DNA from: Rotaria sordida
Lineage: Eukaryota; Rotifera; Eurotatoria; Philodinida; Philodinidae
Direction of reading: 5' to 3'
DNA length: 64,000 nucleotides
Assembly (NCBI GenBank): GCA_905250125.1
Contig: CAJNOL010001308.1
Span: 1 to 64,000, forward strand
Shown: piece by piece, positions 46,601 through 58,876 of the stretch
Numbering within the stretch: position 1 is the first letter of the stretch
Layout: each line of letters opens with the position of its first letter
Made by a program: the position numbers and the translations under genes
The notes under the pieces: model-generated
The model's database searches: none
What the model was told of the DNA's origin: nothing
Seen by the model: only the letters and a program-made list of their open reading frames with translations

Positions 46601-47992
46601 AATGTTCTTTCTGTAAGATTAAAATATGTTAATAATCTCTTCAGAAAATATTGAACAATTGAGTAAATCCGTGCAAAATTTCAGATTCATTAGTAAACAT
46701 AATAATGATACTAGGATAAATATTCCTAATCTTTTCTTCTATAGAATACACAATTAGAGATTAATATACTTAATCAATATTGTCAATTCAGAATATAGAA
46801 TTTAATTATTAAATATTCCGATACTACTCATATATATGTGTGTTTCTATAGTCATCTATTGAAAGACAAAAAAAATCTTTATTCGAGTTTACCTTAATAA
46901 AATACGTCATGTATGTATATGGACAATTGACAGCTACAAATAAAACAAAAAAGAAAATTAAATTTATACAATTTTCATTGTTGTCATAAATTTTAACAAT
47001 GATTTTTTTTTTTTTTGCATACCACCAAATCCACTTAGAATAGCCATAGCTGTAACACCAATAATTCCTACTCGACTTACACATTGTTCAATACTAAAAA
47101 ATTCATGTCGATTTGAAATTGGAAATGGATTACCCAATTTCCAAAATGTATATAAATAAAAACACCATGCAATTAATGTAAAAAATAATACAAGACGAAA
47201 ATCTCGTACTAAAAGAAAAAGAAAAGAAAAGATAAATATCAATGTTTTTTTTTTGTCTCTTACCAATTTTAATTGTATTTAATAATAAATACGCAATATA
47301 AAATGGAATAAGAAAAACAAGTAAAAATAACATTGAATAAAGACCAACAAGCCAATGAAGATATCGTGATCTATATTAATTTAATATATATATTTCAAAA
47401 ATAAAAATGAACATAACACAACAGAAATGTCTCGAATGAGGATGATCTTCCGAATTTCAAAAAAATTTTCGTTTTTTCTCAGTGTGAAATCTCAACGTTT
47501 AATTAATCCAGTCTCTTGAATCATGCACGTCTCTCTCCCTAAGTCCCAGTGTGAGACACGTGCTGTCGACGATTAGATTGGTCCTCTCAGAGTTTGTGAT
47601 CATCGTAACACGTACAATATGTTTAGTTGCTTACCCACCCGAAGTTTTCAATTATCCTTAAAAATCTGGATAAAATAATGTTTGAGACATTTCCTGTATG
47701 AAAGTAATAAACAAAAAAAAAAACATACGTTAATTCTAATACAGCAAGTATTTCAAAAATAATTAATTCAAACATCATACAACTTAATGCAAATGTAACA
47801 GCAAATGAAAGAATTACAATTTGATTACGTACACCATAATTTTCACTTAATTGTCGAACAAAAAATACATAACCACCAATAAAAAATACAATCTAAAAAA
47901 TTTCATATTATATTAATTTGTAATTAATATTACAAAAAACAAAAACATACTTCAGATATTATTAGAATAATTGTGTCTATCAAAAGTGACAT
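43672..47992 (-). CDS. GPR89: Golgi pH regulator (GPHR/GPR89), ten exons
   Basis: Multi-pass anion channel that keeps Golgi lumen acidity. Exons 47992-47951, 47892-47729, 47370-47264, 47208-47023, 46933-46893, 44810-44369, 44305-44157, 44092-44027, 43964-43906 and 43849-43672; 1434 bases, 477 residues (human about 455), frame closed. Clear family blocks in order: MSLLIDTIILIISE; FELIIFEILAVLE; FWKLGNPFPIS; SIEQCVSRVGIIGVTAMAIL; VNCPYTYMTYF; the coiled stretch KRLKQVMEIVALKKKR; RIEYSKTFKGKYFHVLGHFF; IWKIFISFINIIFNRVGK; DPVTKGIDLTI; TSIRGLLITLTK; and the end FNFYHRWFDCIFLLSALFS. About nine membrane helices are expected. The intron after the YFIK exon is 2.1 kb and carries two TIR elements. ATG is 2 bases after a TTTATTAG acceptor. 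Confidence 0.96.
45015..45600. mobile_element. Mariner-like TIR element in GPHR intron
   Basis: Left end TACAAAGTGGATCGCAAAAG, right end inverted TATTAAAGTGGACCTCAAAAG. Arms of over 150 bases include gaagtttttcatcgaagatg, with its complement catcttcgatgaaaaacttc near the other end. The outer TA fits Tc1/mariner. No transposase remains; open frames here are arm artefacts. Confidence 0.75.
45788..46117. mobile_element. TIR element (relative of 60647-61230) in GPHR intron
   Basis: Inverted arms of about 75 bases: aataacttttgataggaa with gagatagagagctgtgat on the left, and the complement (atcacagctctctatctc, ttcctatcaaaagttatt) on the right. The same core recurs at 60690-60740 and 61140-61190, so the two elements are one family. 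Confidence 0.7.
47371..47728 (-). other. GPHR intron 2
   Basis: 358-base intron containing GC-richer sequence around 47500-47640 (for example gtgagacacgtgctgtcgac). No clear element ends. Confidence 0.6.
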
Positions 47993-50930
47993 AACTAATA
48001 AATTATTTCATAGTTTTAATTGAAATATAGTACTCATATATAATATAAAGATACGCAAATAATCTAAAACAATTGAAATTACTTTCATAGTCATATCTAT
48101 ATTCAAATAATTAGTTGATAATAACAAAATAACCTGGACACACATGAGAACGCAAAAGATAAGCAACATAGAGAAACAAAAAGGAACGTGACGAGTAAAC
48201 GTGTGAATTAGCAACAATTCGGATTTGTTCTTAGTATATATCGAATTAAATTAATGCTTGAATTCTTCTTAAGAAATATTTTCATATAAATTCATATCGA
48301 TTAATATATTTATCTAAATTTTAAATAAAAATATTCTTCAAGATTATCCTATAGATGACGCTAAATATAAGTAGATGTAAATATAACATGTTTCAACAGC
48401 TTATCAGATAGTGAATATGCATATATACTCTGAAATCTCCTTTACAGAATATGTAATAGTCCATGAATATCATAACATTGCTATGAGATTTCTCTAAGAA
48501 CAAAAAACAAAAATCTTCAATTGTTTTTTCGACATTGAAATCATCAATGTCAAGGTTATGAAAACTACAGAGTATTTCGTTTGAGTATCATGCTGAAAAT
48601 TGTCTCAGTGCATAAATATTTGTAAGAATCTTTTAGATATTTAAAAATATTTTCTTTTCTCAAGGACTTATAAGATAACTATAAATTCAATATATTCATT
48701 AGTGAACAAAGTTTGTATGAAGAATTATTTTGATAAATTTCTTCTATGATAAAATTCTACATAAAAATCATTGAAGTACTGCAAGTTGAAAATGAATTTT
48801 TCCAAAAAAATTTCGACGAAAGACCATCAATAGAGATGTTTGCTATCATCCAATGATATACTTCTTCTTTCAATAGAATATCAATTCATAATTAAGATCT
48901 TTTACTACTAAAAATATAATAATCATCCTACTTGTATTCATTATAAAATATTTGATGATAAAATATACATTTATGCTTCAATTGAGTCTTATCTTTTATA
49001 TGATATATATACATATGTTTATATTCAATACTGTCATTCAATTTTATTGATGTGTGACGTTCATGGTTAAAAATGTGATACGACCTTTTACTCTAAATTG
49101 CTCCTACTTTATATATGATTATGAAGGATAAAACAATGTGTTTCATGTTAACTTATCAGAAATAAATATACCAGTCATACATACTGTTGTCATTTATCAC
49201 TTGAGAAAAGAGACAGAAAGAATGTGAACACAAATGCCAATCGATGTTTACTAAATGAAGAAATTGATTCCTTGTTGCTGGTATACATATACTAAAGATG
49301 TTTGTCTGACTGCCTGTTGTGTAAAACAAACAAGCGTCAAATACTGTCATTTTTTTTTTTGCTCTTTGTATTAGAAGCAAAAGAGAGAGAGAGAGAAGGA
49401 CAATGACAATGATGATAAATAGTCTAATACTATATTTACTCTTGTTCTAATGATCTTACTAAAATATATTCAACAGACTTTCTCACTTGTCAAGTAATAA
49501 GAAGAAAATGATCAACTGTATATAACTTCGTCAAAAATCAATGTCCATAGTATACTACACATTCGGATATGAAATATTATCTTTGGTTAATTCTTCTTTT
49601 TTTTCTTTTGCTTTTGTCTCTCGTTTTGATAATCATCAAATGTCTTGTTTGTGTGACACACGCACATAGTTAATCATTAGTAAGTTAGTTCTATTACAAA
49701 TCTCATTGGAATTCTAATGAAGATTTTTCATGGTTATTTGTAAAGATACCAATGATTTTTCTTTTATTCAACAACAATGAACATAAGAAAGGATTGTAAG
49801 TATGGTTACACACTCTTTACATCTGCTGTTTTTTTTTGTCTTTATACAAACAAGAAACTTATATATATAACATCTTCTTTCTATTTCTTTAGGCGATCAG
49901 TTACACAAAAGAAAAATGATATCATTTATTACAACATTGAAAAAACAAAAAATTTCCTTAAGTAAATTCTTTATAAAAAAAAAAAAAAATTCATATCCTT
50001 TTTCTTTTCTTACATATTCATCTTTAGTGATGACATCGTGATCATTTACTCACTCATTCTTGTATGCTTCGAGCATTGACGTATAAAAGATATCAGTTTA
50101 TATATGTATATATGCATATGCATCAACACTCAACGATGCATTTTAATCGTACTATCACTTTTTATAGTCTATCTGACAGGTGAAGTGATGCGATCATCGA
50201 ATATACGTATATTTATATACTAATATGATGCATCTTAACGTCAATATGCAAACAGAATAATAGTGTCCATCACATAGTCATTTTGATTTCTTTTCTTTCG
50301 ATATATATATATATTTATATCAGACAGAAGCATTGTATTCGAATAAAGATCATATTTGAGAAGGTAAGTAAAGCAAAGAAGCATTCCTTTCATTGAGCAA
50401 CACGTTTATCTATTACATGAAAATGAAGACGTGACTTACATATTCTCGCCTTTTTTTCCTGTGTAGCAAATTTATATATATATAATGTATAAAATAATAA
50501 AACAAAAAAAAAGGAGAAACATTGCTGCTCGTTGAGCTGACACAAATGTTGATATACATCCGGTTTATAAGTAACACACATACACATACGTACCTGTCAG
50601 TAAACGCATTAATTATATGAACGTTAGTATATCATATTAACAATTTAATTACATCATAAGCAGTAAAACATATTTCTCATATTAACACTCAATAATAGTA
50701 GAGAAATATATTATTCGAGTTCTTTGTTTTTTTTTATTCATATAAACATCTATTTAATGAAAACTTCATTAAAAAAAAAAAGTAAATATTCATTTTTCTT
50801 CTTTCTAAGAAAAAAATTTAAATATTTATTTAATAAATAAATTAAAAAAAAATATGTTTTTTTCTTTTAATGTAAAATACTTGATAAAAATTTTTTCTTT
50901 TTTTTTCTTTCAGATAATTGTCTTGAATGA
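47993..50930. other. Divergent intergenic region, GPHR / 4-TM gene
   Basis: About 2.9 kb without a supported gene. It holds an AGAGAGAG run near 49382-49395, TATATA runs near 50300 and A/T homopolymers near 49970 and 50770. Promoters for both genes should lie here. A TTTTTCTTTCAG acceptor ends at 50913. Confidence 0.55.
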
Positions 50931-51912
50931 ATGAAGCAATCTTACGCACGTAATCTTATTCTATTATCTCTTATTCTTAGTTTGATTTCATTTATACTAA
51001 GTTTAATTGCATATTATTTACCAAGTTGGAAACATGTACAACTTCATTCAATATCTATACCTAGAATTATTTCAGAAAATCATCAAATAGATCCATTAAT
51101 TCGTAGTGAAGTTGATAAATATTATGATATACTCTATCGTCAAGGTATTTTTTGATTTAAATCTATAATAACCTATTCATTATTTAATTTTAGATCAAAT
51201 ACATTCATATGGTTTATTATCTCATTGTATAGCTGGAGATGAATGTGGTCGAAATCTTTTACCAGCATATCATGAAACTAATTATGCACTTTGTCATAAT
51301 ATAAAATATCATCATCAATGTATATTTTCAAATTCATTAACATCATTAACAAAATGTAGTTGTCAAAAACCGTCCTATATAAGTATTATTCATACTTTAC
51401 TTATATTGATTCTAATTCTTCAAATTTTATTTATTTTTATTAATCTTCTTCGATTATATTATCATTATTGTCAGATTTCTTTTTTAAATGATATTAAATT
51501 TCGTCTTATTTCAATGATATCAACTTTAATTTCTTTATTATTTCTTATTACTATTATAATACAACATAATACAAATCGTTTTAATGAACCATTAGAATTT
51601 TTTCAATCTATGTATCATCATTATTTACGTATACAAATTTATAAATTTTCAAATGATTTAGATTTAATTATTAAACAACTTGAACATGATTTAGATATAA
51701 GTTTAGGTGCATCATATATATGTATTATATTTATATTAATATTAACATTTATTTGTTTTCTTATATCATCAATAATTGAAATAAAAATTTTATCAAAATT
51801 TGATGAAGATGAAAATATAAATGAACAAAATCCTATATTAATACAAGCTCCTCCAATCGAACGTTTTATACCATCGGAACAAATTCGTTTTACACGTCAA
51901 ACTAAAGTTTAG
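50931..51912 (+). CDS. Four-transmembrane protein, claudin/PMP22-like layout
   Basis: Two exons, 50931-51144 and 51194-51912, 310 residues. Membrane segments: about 8-29 (ILLSLILSLISFILSLIAYY), then after a large Cys-rich loop a second near 160-185 (LLILILILQILFIFINLLRL), a third near 200-220 and a fourth near 265-290 (YICIIFILILTFICFLISSI). The first loop starts LPSWKHV and has seven cysteines between HCIAGDEC and CSCQKP; the second loop is shorter. The Pro-Ser-Trp and first-loop cysteines recall the claudin/PMP22/clarin tetraspan group, but the W-GLW-C-C signature is not there, so I leave the family open. The tail is acidic, then Pro-rich. An acceptor 17 bases upstream of the ATG suggests trans-splicing or a UTR intron. 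Confidence 0.85.
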
Positions 51913-54036
51913 ATTTTAGAATAAACATTTTTATGTATGTTTTTTTTTTCTCTGTGTATTAAGATTTTAGATTAGAATAACATTAGAATATAAATTATGA
52001 ACTATTAATCAGAATTGATTTATTGATTAACAATAGTACTTTTTAGTTCATTATGTATTGAATTGTGTTTTCAATATTGTCAATTCAATTAAATAATTAG
52101 CCAAACTAAAATTTTTAAAAATTAAACAAATACCTTGACTCACAAGATTTACGCGGAAACTCTTCCAACTGATAGTCTTTGTTGAAATTCATATTCTACT
52201 GATAGTTACAGCATAGATAGAACCGACCGGTCTATCGAGAATATATCGATCTACAGGCAACAGATCAAATCTTGAAATGAAATCTTGCTTCATAGTGAAC
52301 TGTTTTGCGTTAAATTGGTAGTTTCATTATACAATCATAGATCAGGAAAGTAGAAAATTTAGACTGGTATAGACCAGTTCCATCTACAGGTTACAGCCTA
52401 TTGTGCAGATAAAAGGATATGTGCTATAAGCATCGTCTTCTTATGAGTTATGATCGTTTTAATGAATTCTCAGACAATTACAGGATACTAGAAGAAAAAT
52501 TAAATCAAAAATAATTTTAGTCTGAAATTTTACTTGGAGATAGGTTTCAATTTTCTTATTATATTCTATAAAAAATGAGTGGTTTTACAATTCTGTTATC
52601 TTAACACAGATCTTTATTCATAAGAAGAACCCACTTATGACACAATCGAGATTTTCCTTACCACCGTTGTTCATATAAGTATTGTTCTTAAATTCCTTTG
52701 CAAATATTCTTAGAAGATATACTAGAACATGGCATCTTCTTCGTCTATACATTTTTCTGCTCACGGCATTCATATGATGCATGATGTGTATGAAGATAAT
52801 AATGCAGATTTTATGCACTTTGACTGTTAAAAAGTATTGTTTCTCTTATCTTTCAAAAGCTGGGTAGTGTATAGAATATGATTATAATTAAATTTATTAG
52901 AATATCTGATATCATTATACATGCAACCGCTACATTTCATGTTTTGCTATCGATTGTGGTACTATAACACAAGAATAATAAATTATAAAAAAGAAGATAC
53001 TTTTTATAACCTTCATCAAGATATCTAAATAATACAAATTTGTTATTTATATTCTTCTAAATTACTAGAATGCATGAAGATGAATAGATGTAAAACATCT
53101 AGGTTTTTTTTTCTTTCTTTCTTACAAATGTTTCTCTCTTGTAAGAACATTTTGCTATGCTTCGAATCTATTAAATTCTAGAGAATTCTACAATTTAACA
53201 TTCAAATGTCATCCTAATTCATAGATATTTATCCTAATATACATTCCATTTTTTGACAAATTGTTAATTACTTTTACAATTTACATGTAAAGTCCTATTC
53301 TCTCCTTGGAAAGATATTTTTTCAACCCGTCAAGATCTTTACAATTCTTAGATTAATACACCAATCCAATTTGTACATTGAATATAAAGATAAACAGATA
53401 AATGAAAATGATGTCGCTCGAATGTTTTTGTTATTTTTGAAAGAGTATCCTATACAGATTCTTAGTTCTTAAAGTATTCAAGAGACAGATAAATTATTTT
53501 ATTGCTCGAGAGTATCACAATATTCATACATTTTCACTACATTATAGAGGTTATGTTCAATTCTGATTAGTGAATTCATTTTTTTTATAGTAAAGAAATC
53601 GATCTTTCTTTTTTTTTAATTTTAAGATGAAGATATATTATAAAGAATTTTATATTTTATTTCAATGGAAATAATAGTTTTGTTTTTTTTACATTATTAA
53701 TGAGGACGAGAAAAACAAACTTTTATTTTTTTTACGTATGATAGATATCCGTTAATAAAACTTATTGATAGTCTCTTATCAATAGAAGTTAGCGAAGAAA
53801 ACAATAACATAATTTTATTTTCGTTGATGACAGCTGTGGGTGGACATTTTTCGTTTCTCAGTATGATTGACGTATATAGATAATCCCACATGCCTTGACT
53901 TGTTCTGATAACAAAAAAGAAAAGACACATATATATAATATATAAGCACGTATAATCGAGATAAAATAATACAAGACAAGAATATTTTATCTTTTTTTTT
54001 TGGTTTTTTCTTCCTACATTTTAGATTATATTCAAC
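51913..54036. other. Intergenic, 2.1 kb
   Basis: No gene. Minus-strand frames near 52618-52818 and 53697-53930 have no supporting features. Confidence 0.55.
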
Positions 54037-54385
54037 ATGAAATATTTAACAATTTATTTTTTACTTATTATAATTAGTTGTTTGTTTATTTTACAAACAA
54101 ATGCGTAAGTTATTAAAGAATCTTTCAAATTTTATAATTCAATATATTTTTTTTTCTAATAGAGTTTTTTCAAAAGACAGCAAAAAAAAAGATAGTAAAG
54201 GTCAATGTAATTTATATAAAGGTCGATGTGGTGGTGCACTTAGTAATACATGCTGTAAAACACCTTTAAAATGTGCTAAACAAACAGAAATTTGTGGTAA
54301 AGATAAATTATGTTGTGTAACTGAAGCTGATATTCAACGTCATAAACAAGCAACAGGTGCATGGCTAAAAAATCGAAATGGTTAA
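54037..54385 (+). CDS. Small secreted 8-cysteine protein
   Basis: Exons 54037-54104 and 54163-54385, 96 residues. Residues 1-22 are a signal peptide (IYFLLIISCLFILQTNA). A Lys/Ser/Asp-rich linker follows, then cysteines spaced C-x6-C-x7-CC-x5-C-x6-C-x5-CC, and a basic tail. The arrangement suggests a compact disulfide-rich fold; it matches no family I can name. The intron is 58 bases with GTAAG/TAATAG. ATG lies 12 bases after a TACATTTTAG acceptor. Confidence 0.85.
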
Positions 54386-54899
54386 TAAATATGAACAAAC
54401 ATTATATCATTGTATACATTTATACTTATTCATGAACAGAAAAAAAAAAGACATTTTTTAGTTGCTTCAATAAAAAATTCATTCTATCCTTTAGTAATTT
54501 AAATAATCTTTATTTATTTGATTTAATATTTAATCACTGATATTGTATCTAAAACAATCATTCGAATTCTTCATCATTTTTGATATGATAGTCTAGTAAA
54601 ATGAATCATATTTCTCATCAATTGATACATTTCTCTTTGACTAGAAAGTGTATTATAAAAAGGATATTCAACATCCACACGAGTAGTTAATGATATGAAT
54701 ATTGATTGTGTTATATGTTATAATCAATAGTTGACATTATTTAGGCGATTATCTGTAAGTTATTACGCCATTATCTTAGACGACATTTACGTTTTATTTA
54801 TAGTTTTTAACAGAAAAACACTGATGACAAGTGTCATATATCATAAAAATAATGATGATAATTGGAAAAATAAAATTCTCAATGTTTATAAAACAAATG
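54386..54899. other. Intergenic before mariner remnant
   Basis: AATAAA-like sequence near 54467-54474 may be the polyadenylation signal of the 8-cysteine gene. Otherwise nothing is seen. Confidence 0.5.
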
Positions 54900-55879
54900 T
54901 ACACAGTGGCTCAAAAGATATCTCTGTTACGGCTCGAGTAAACGGGCTGATTTTTTTTTATCACTAGTAAAGACATTGTCCACACTCCACATCCATACCG
55001 ACAAGATTAAAGAGAACCTTTTTTAAATATTACTATTGACTTTAACAAAAAAAAGAAATTTTATCTAATAAATCAAAGAAATGTAAAAGTTTAAATGAAA
55101 AATTTTATTTATATGGTATTACAATAAAATTTCTCATTTAAAACTTCTAAATTTCTTTGATTTATTGATCATGTACGATGAAGAAGAACCAATTTATTAA
55201 GATAAAATGTAAATAATATCAAATATCGTTCATTCATATATCTCTTCTCGTGTTATTTTCCTCCTTTTGCTCTACCATAGTCCACATGATACAGATCTTT
55301 TTTCTTCGTATACTGTTGGTCATATTCATCTACCATCTCTGTCTACGTTTATTTTGTGTATTCTTCAGTAAGTCTTGTTCTTGTCTGTTTTTCATTTTCT
55401 ATCTTATATTCAGTGTGTAACCATTGTTTGACGCTCATCTATTTGTAGATGATAGGATTCATGCCAAAACTAAAACAAAGGATTTTTGTTCTCAAATATT
55501 GATGGACATCAGGAAGAATATTACGAGCAGTAAATACAGCTTTTCGAAATGAATTTCCTGACGACAGAATTTCAAATTTATCGACTACCAAATAAAGTTT
55601 GATGAAACAGATTCTGTCGATGACGCATCACGAAGTGACAGACCTAGAACAGCCAAGATAGAAGAAAATATTGCATTGTTTTTTCCTATCTGTTAAAAAG
55701 TAAAATTTTTTTGTTGAAGTCAATAGTGATACTTAACGAACAGTCTCTCTAGGCTTGTCTTTGTGAATATAAAGCTTGAACATGCCTCTATCATTGATAA
55801 AAAAATCAGCTCGTTTGCTTCAGCCATAATGGAGATATTCGATTTTTTTTCGGTAAACTAACTTTTGCGCCACCCTGTA
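54900..55879. mobile_element. Decayed mariner element, 0.98 kb
   Basis: Left end TACACAGTGGCTCAAAAG; right end inverted TACAGGGTGGCGCAAAAG, each with an outer TA. Arms of about 170 bases match imperfectly: gagtaaacgggctgattttt on the left mirrors the agctcgtttgcttcagcc region on the right. It encloses a transposase N-terminal remnant. Its right terminus is the same as that of the element at 60647. Confidence 0.85.
55461..55682 (+). pseudogene. Mariner transposase N-terminal remnant
   Basis: From ATG at 55461: MPKLKQRIFVLKY, stop, then TSGRILRAVNTAFRNEFPDD. In another frame KFDETDSVDDASRSDRPRTA continues into KIEENI. Mariner/Tc transposases have KF-x3-GSV-x-D-x4-GRPRT-x-x-T-x-ENI in the paired helix-turn-helix domain. 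There is one stop and at least one frameshift, and the catalytic DDE part is missing, so it is inactive. Confidence 0.8.
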
Positions 55880-58203
55880 TTTAATTTCACTTCACACTTT
55901 TGTGTATAGTTTCTGCTCTTTGTATCATTTTTGAAAATATAAAATGTCTTGATATTGGCAGTTAAGAGTTAATATTGGAGATCGTTGCTCATAAAACATG
56001 ATAGAAAATTATGTTGATCAATTTTAGTCAAGAAAAAAAATAGGAAGAAAAAGTCTTATTTTGAAAATATTAAGGTAGATAACCTGAACAAATTAATATT
56101 CTTTGTCAATGTAGAAATTTATCCAATTGAGCTTATGAAACGAGCGAGAACGCATTCTATAGTTCCTAGAATGTTGAATCACCTTGAACTGGTTCATCAA
56201 CTCAAAGAATCTAGTCTTGAGCAGTTCTACAGAGAACATCAAATAAAGTCATCCTATTTTGAAGAAACTCATTCCTTACCCTTTCCAAAGAAGAATGGAA
56301 AGGAAACTATTCTTATAATTAATATAACGGTTTAGAATGTGTTCTACTTAGATCAGGAACGATTTAGGACCGAGAAGAAAGCATTCTATAATAGTGAGAA
56401 ACGGCAAAGAACGCGTTTCTTCAAATAGAGAACATATTCTTGTAGATTATGAGCACATTCAGTAAATTATGGAACATGATCTTCATGGATAAGAAACCTT
56501 TCTCTAATCTGACGAACCCGTTCTCTTCCGGTATTTTTTTGAAATATCTTTCGCTGGGTTAGGAAATACACACCAACCAGGGAAGAAGATTTCAATTTAT
56601 CCTAACTTCAAAGCCACTAATTAGTGGAAGTACCAAAGGATTTTGTGTGTAACGATTAAAAATTATATATTCATTCTTTTGCATTTTTGAATCGTATAAT
56701 AGCAATTGGGTCTATGTTAATGAGTATTCTTTTTACTTTAAATTGTTAAGATAATGTGTATACTTAAAAACAATTTTTCTATTTGATATAAAGCAAAGAC
56801 ATTCACATTGTCCTCTGTTGCCCCTTTACAATAATTTACTTTTGAGTTCAAAAAGATTAGTTTATATGTCTTTTAAAACTACCGAATTTCGTCTTCACCG
56901 CTTAGGAACAAGATGCAATACAACAAAACGAAACATGTCCCATCGTTTTTACATATTTCTTTTATCTTTTTTGTGAGACCTTCTGTAAGATACCTGTCAA
57001 TCTTCTATATATCTCATTTATACACAAATGATATATTAATTATCTATTATTGGTACGACTTAAATAGAGTAAACTTGATCATCGTGTTCCCCGTTCTGAT
57101 AACTCGCAGAAAAATGCTAAACAATCAAATCTTACAAATTACGATATTCAAGATGTAATTTTAGCATGGATATTGATGCTGCCAAATAGCCTAATTATGC
57201 TGATTTTTTTAAACGTAAAAAATAAGAATGAATGAAAAAACAATAAGACAACAAATTTAAAAGAATCGCCAGTTCTTTCTTACAATCAACTAAGAAATCG
57301 CCAAAAAGTATCATGCACTACGATTAATATAAGTATTGATGAATCTTAAACTATAAAAGAAATCAATAATTAGTAGCAGTATTTTTTTTAAAATATTTTC
57401 TACCTTCAACATGTTTGAAAGTTGTAAAAATTCAAAAAAAAAATGAAATATCTTAATTATATCTTTCTTAAACTATTTTCTTTTCATCAATGAAACGAGG
57501 AACTCAATGTCCTTGTCAATCATATTGCTGTAGCTTTCTCAATTGCTAAAGACAATTGAAGAGATGGTGAATAGTACAATAAAGCAGACAGTAATAGTAC
57601 TGAATTTTCTTCATACGACTCACTACATCCCCAGACTCTTGTATACATCGGTGGAAAGATTGTGGTCTTGTTCGTTTATTTCTATTTCGAATGAACTAAT
57701 AATAGAAATTGCAATTTTTAAATTAATTCTAACTAATATCAAATTTGAAGATAAGAAATAGAGAAAATGTGAATGTACTGTAAAAGAAAATCAATTTTCA
57801 TAGAAATGTACGCTAGATATGTAGAAAAAAGAACAAGATTATACAAACATTGCTACTGTCACTCTTATACCAATTTCATACACTTAAGAAGAAAACATTG
57901 TTTTTATTTTACTATAAATTGTTTTTAATTAAATTCTGATACGATGTATTTTATGAAAATAATCGAATAAAAGTTTGATTAACTGCCATAGCCATTATTA
58001 ATCATCGTTTCTTAGACATCACTCTTCGCTTAACCTCTGCTCAGATGAACTGTTTATACGAAACAAAAATATTCACCCGCTATCTGTATTTTTTTTTGAT
58101 AATAAGAGCATAAATGCTGTATATTAAAATTCGAATTATTTTTCAAAACGCGTGTGTATTGCTTAGTGCATAGATGTATTATATCCTACCGTTTTTAGAA
58201 ACG
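55880..58203. other. Intergenic, 2.3 kb
   Basis: No supported gene. The + strand frame 56135-56335 starts with ATG, but its product has no recognisable domain. Confidence 0.5.
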
Positions 58204-58643
58204 AGTACTGAATAGTGTCCGGCGTGACCAAAAAGTCGTGACCAAAGAAAAAAAAAGTTTTTCGATTATAGTTTCAATAGTACATGTGAGAACCGAAGCC
58301 TATTTATCTATTCTTGTTCAGAATTTTTTTCTCTTCAAAATAGTATATAAAACTCAAAGAATTCGATGATCCATAACAGAGAAAATTGCATCACATTAGT
58401 CGTGACCAGAAAATGTCGTGACTGACCGTGACCAAAACTGGTCACGACTAATGTGATGCAATTTTCTCTGTTATGGATCATCGAATTCTTTGAGTTTTAT
58501 ATACTATTTTGAAGAGAAAAAAATTCTGAACAAGAATAGATAAATAGGCTTCGGTTCTCACATGTACTATTGAAACTATAATCGAAAAACTTTTTTTTTC
58601 TTTGGTCACGACTTTTTGGTCACGCCGGACACTAGTACTGAAT
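58204..58643. mobile_element. 420-bp perfect foldback element with 10-bp target duplication
   Basis: Element 58214-58633. The left arm 58214-58409 and right arm 58438-58633 are exact reverse complements over 196 bases as I read them, with a 28-base loop. Ends are AGTGTCCGGCGTGACC. The flanking direct repeat AGTACTGAAT (58204-58213 and 58634-58643) is exact. GTCGTGACC-type motifs recur near the ends, at the arm tips and in the loop. No coding capacity. A 9-10 bp duplication fits Mutator-like or foldback groups. Confidence 0.93.
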
Positions 58644-58876
58644 CATCATTCACCAGCCGACGGATCACTATCAATGTCGAGAAATTTAATGATAGAGGAC
58701 ACTACAAGTTGTACATTGCATATTTATTGGCTTGAACGTGTGCTTTTGTCTATTGTGGTGGCATACTAAACGCAACTATATAAAGAAAAAAACTATCACA
58801 TTTAGAATAAAAAGATAAACAATATTCTCAGTTATCGGTAAACATTCTTCTTATTCATATTACATTAACACAAAAT

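Larger units (their letters stand above)
44811..46892 (-). other. Large GPHR intron carrying two TIR elements
   Basis: Only large intron of the gene (2.08 kb; the others are about 50-360 bases). It contains the elements at 45015-45600 and 45788-46117, which likely explain its size. Donor GTAAAC, acceptor TTTTAG. Confidence 0.85.

Noticed and set aside
56135-56335. 66-codon + strand ORF
   Set aside because: No recognisable motif and no neighbouring exons; kept out of the gene list.
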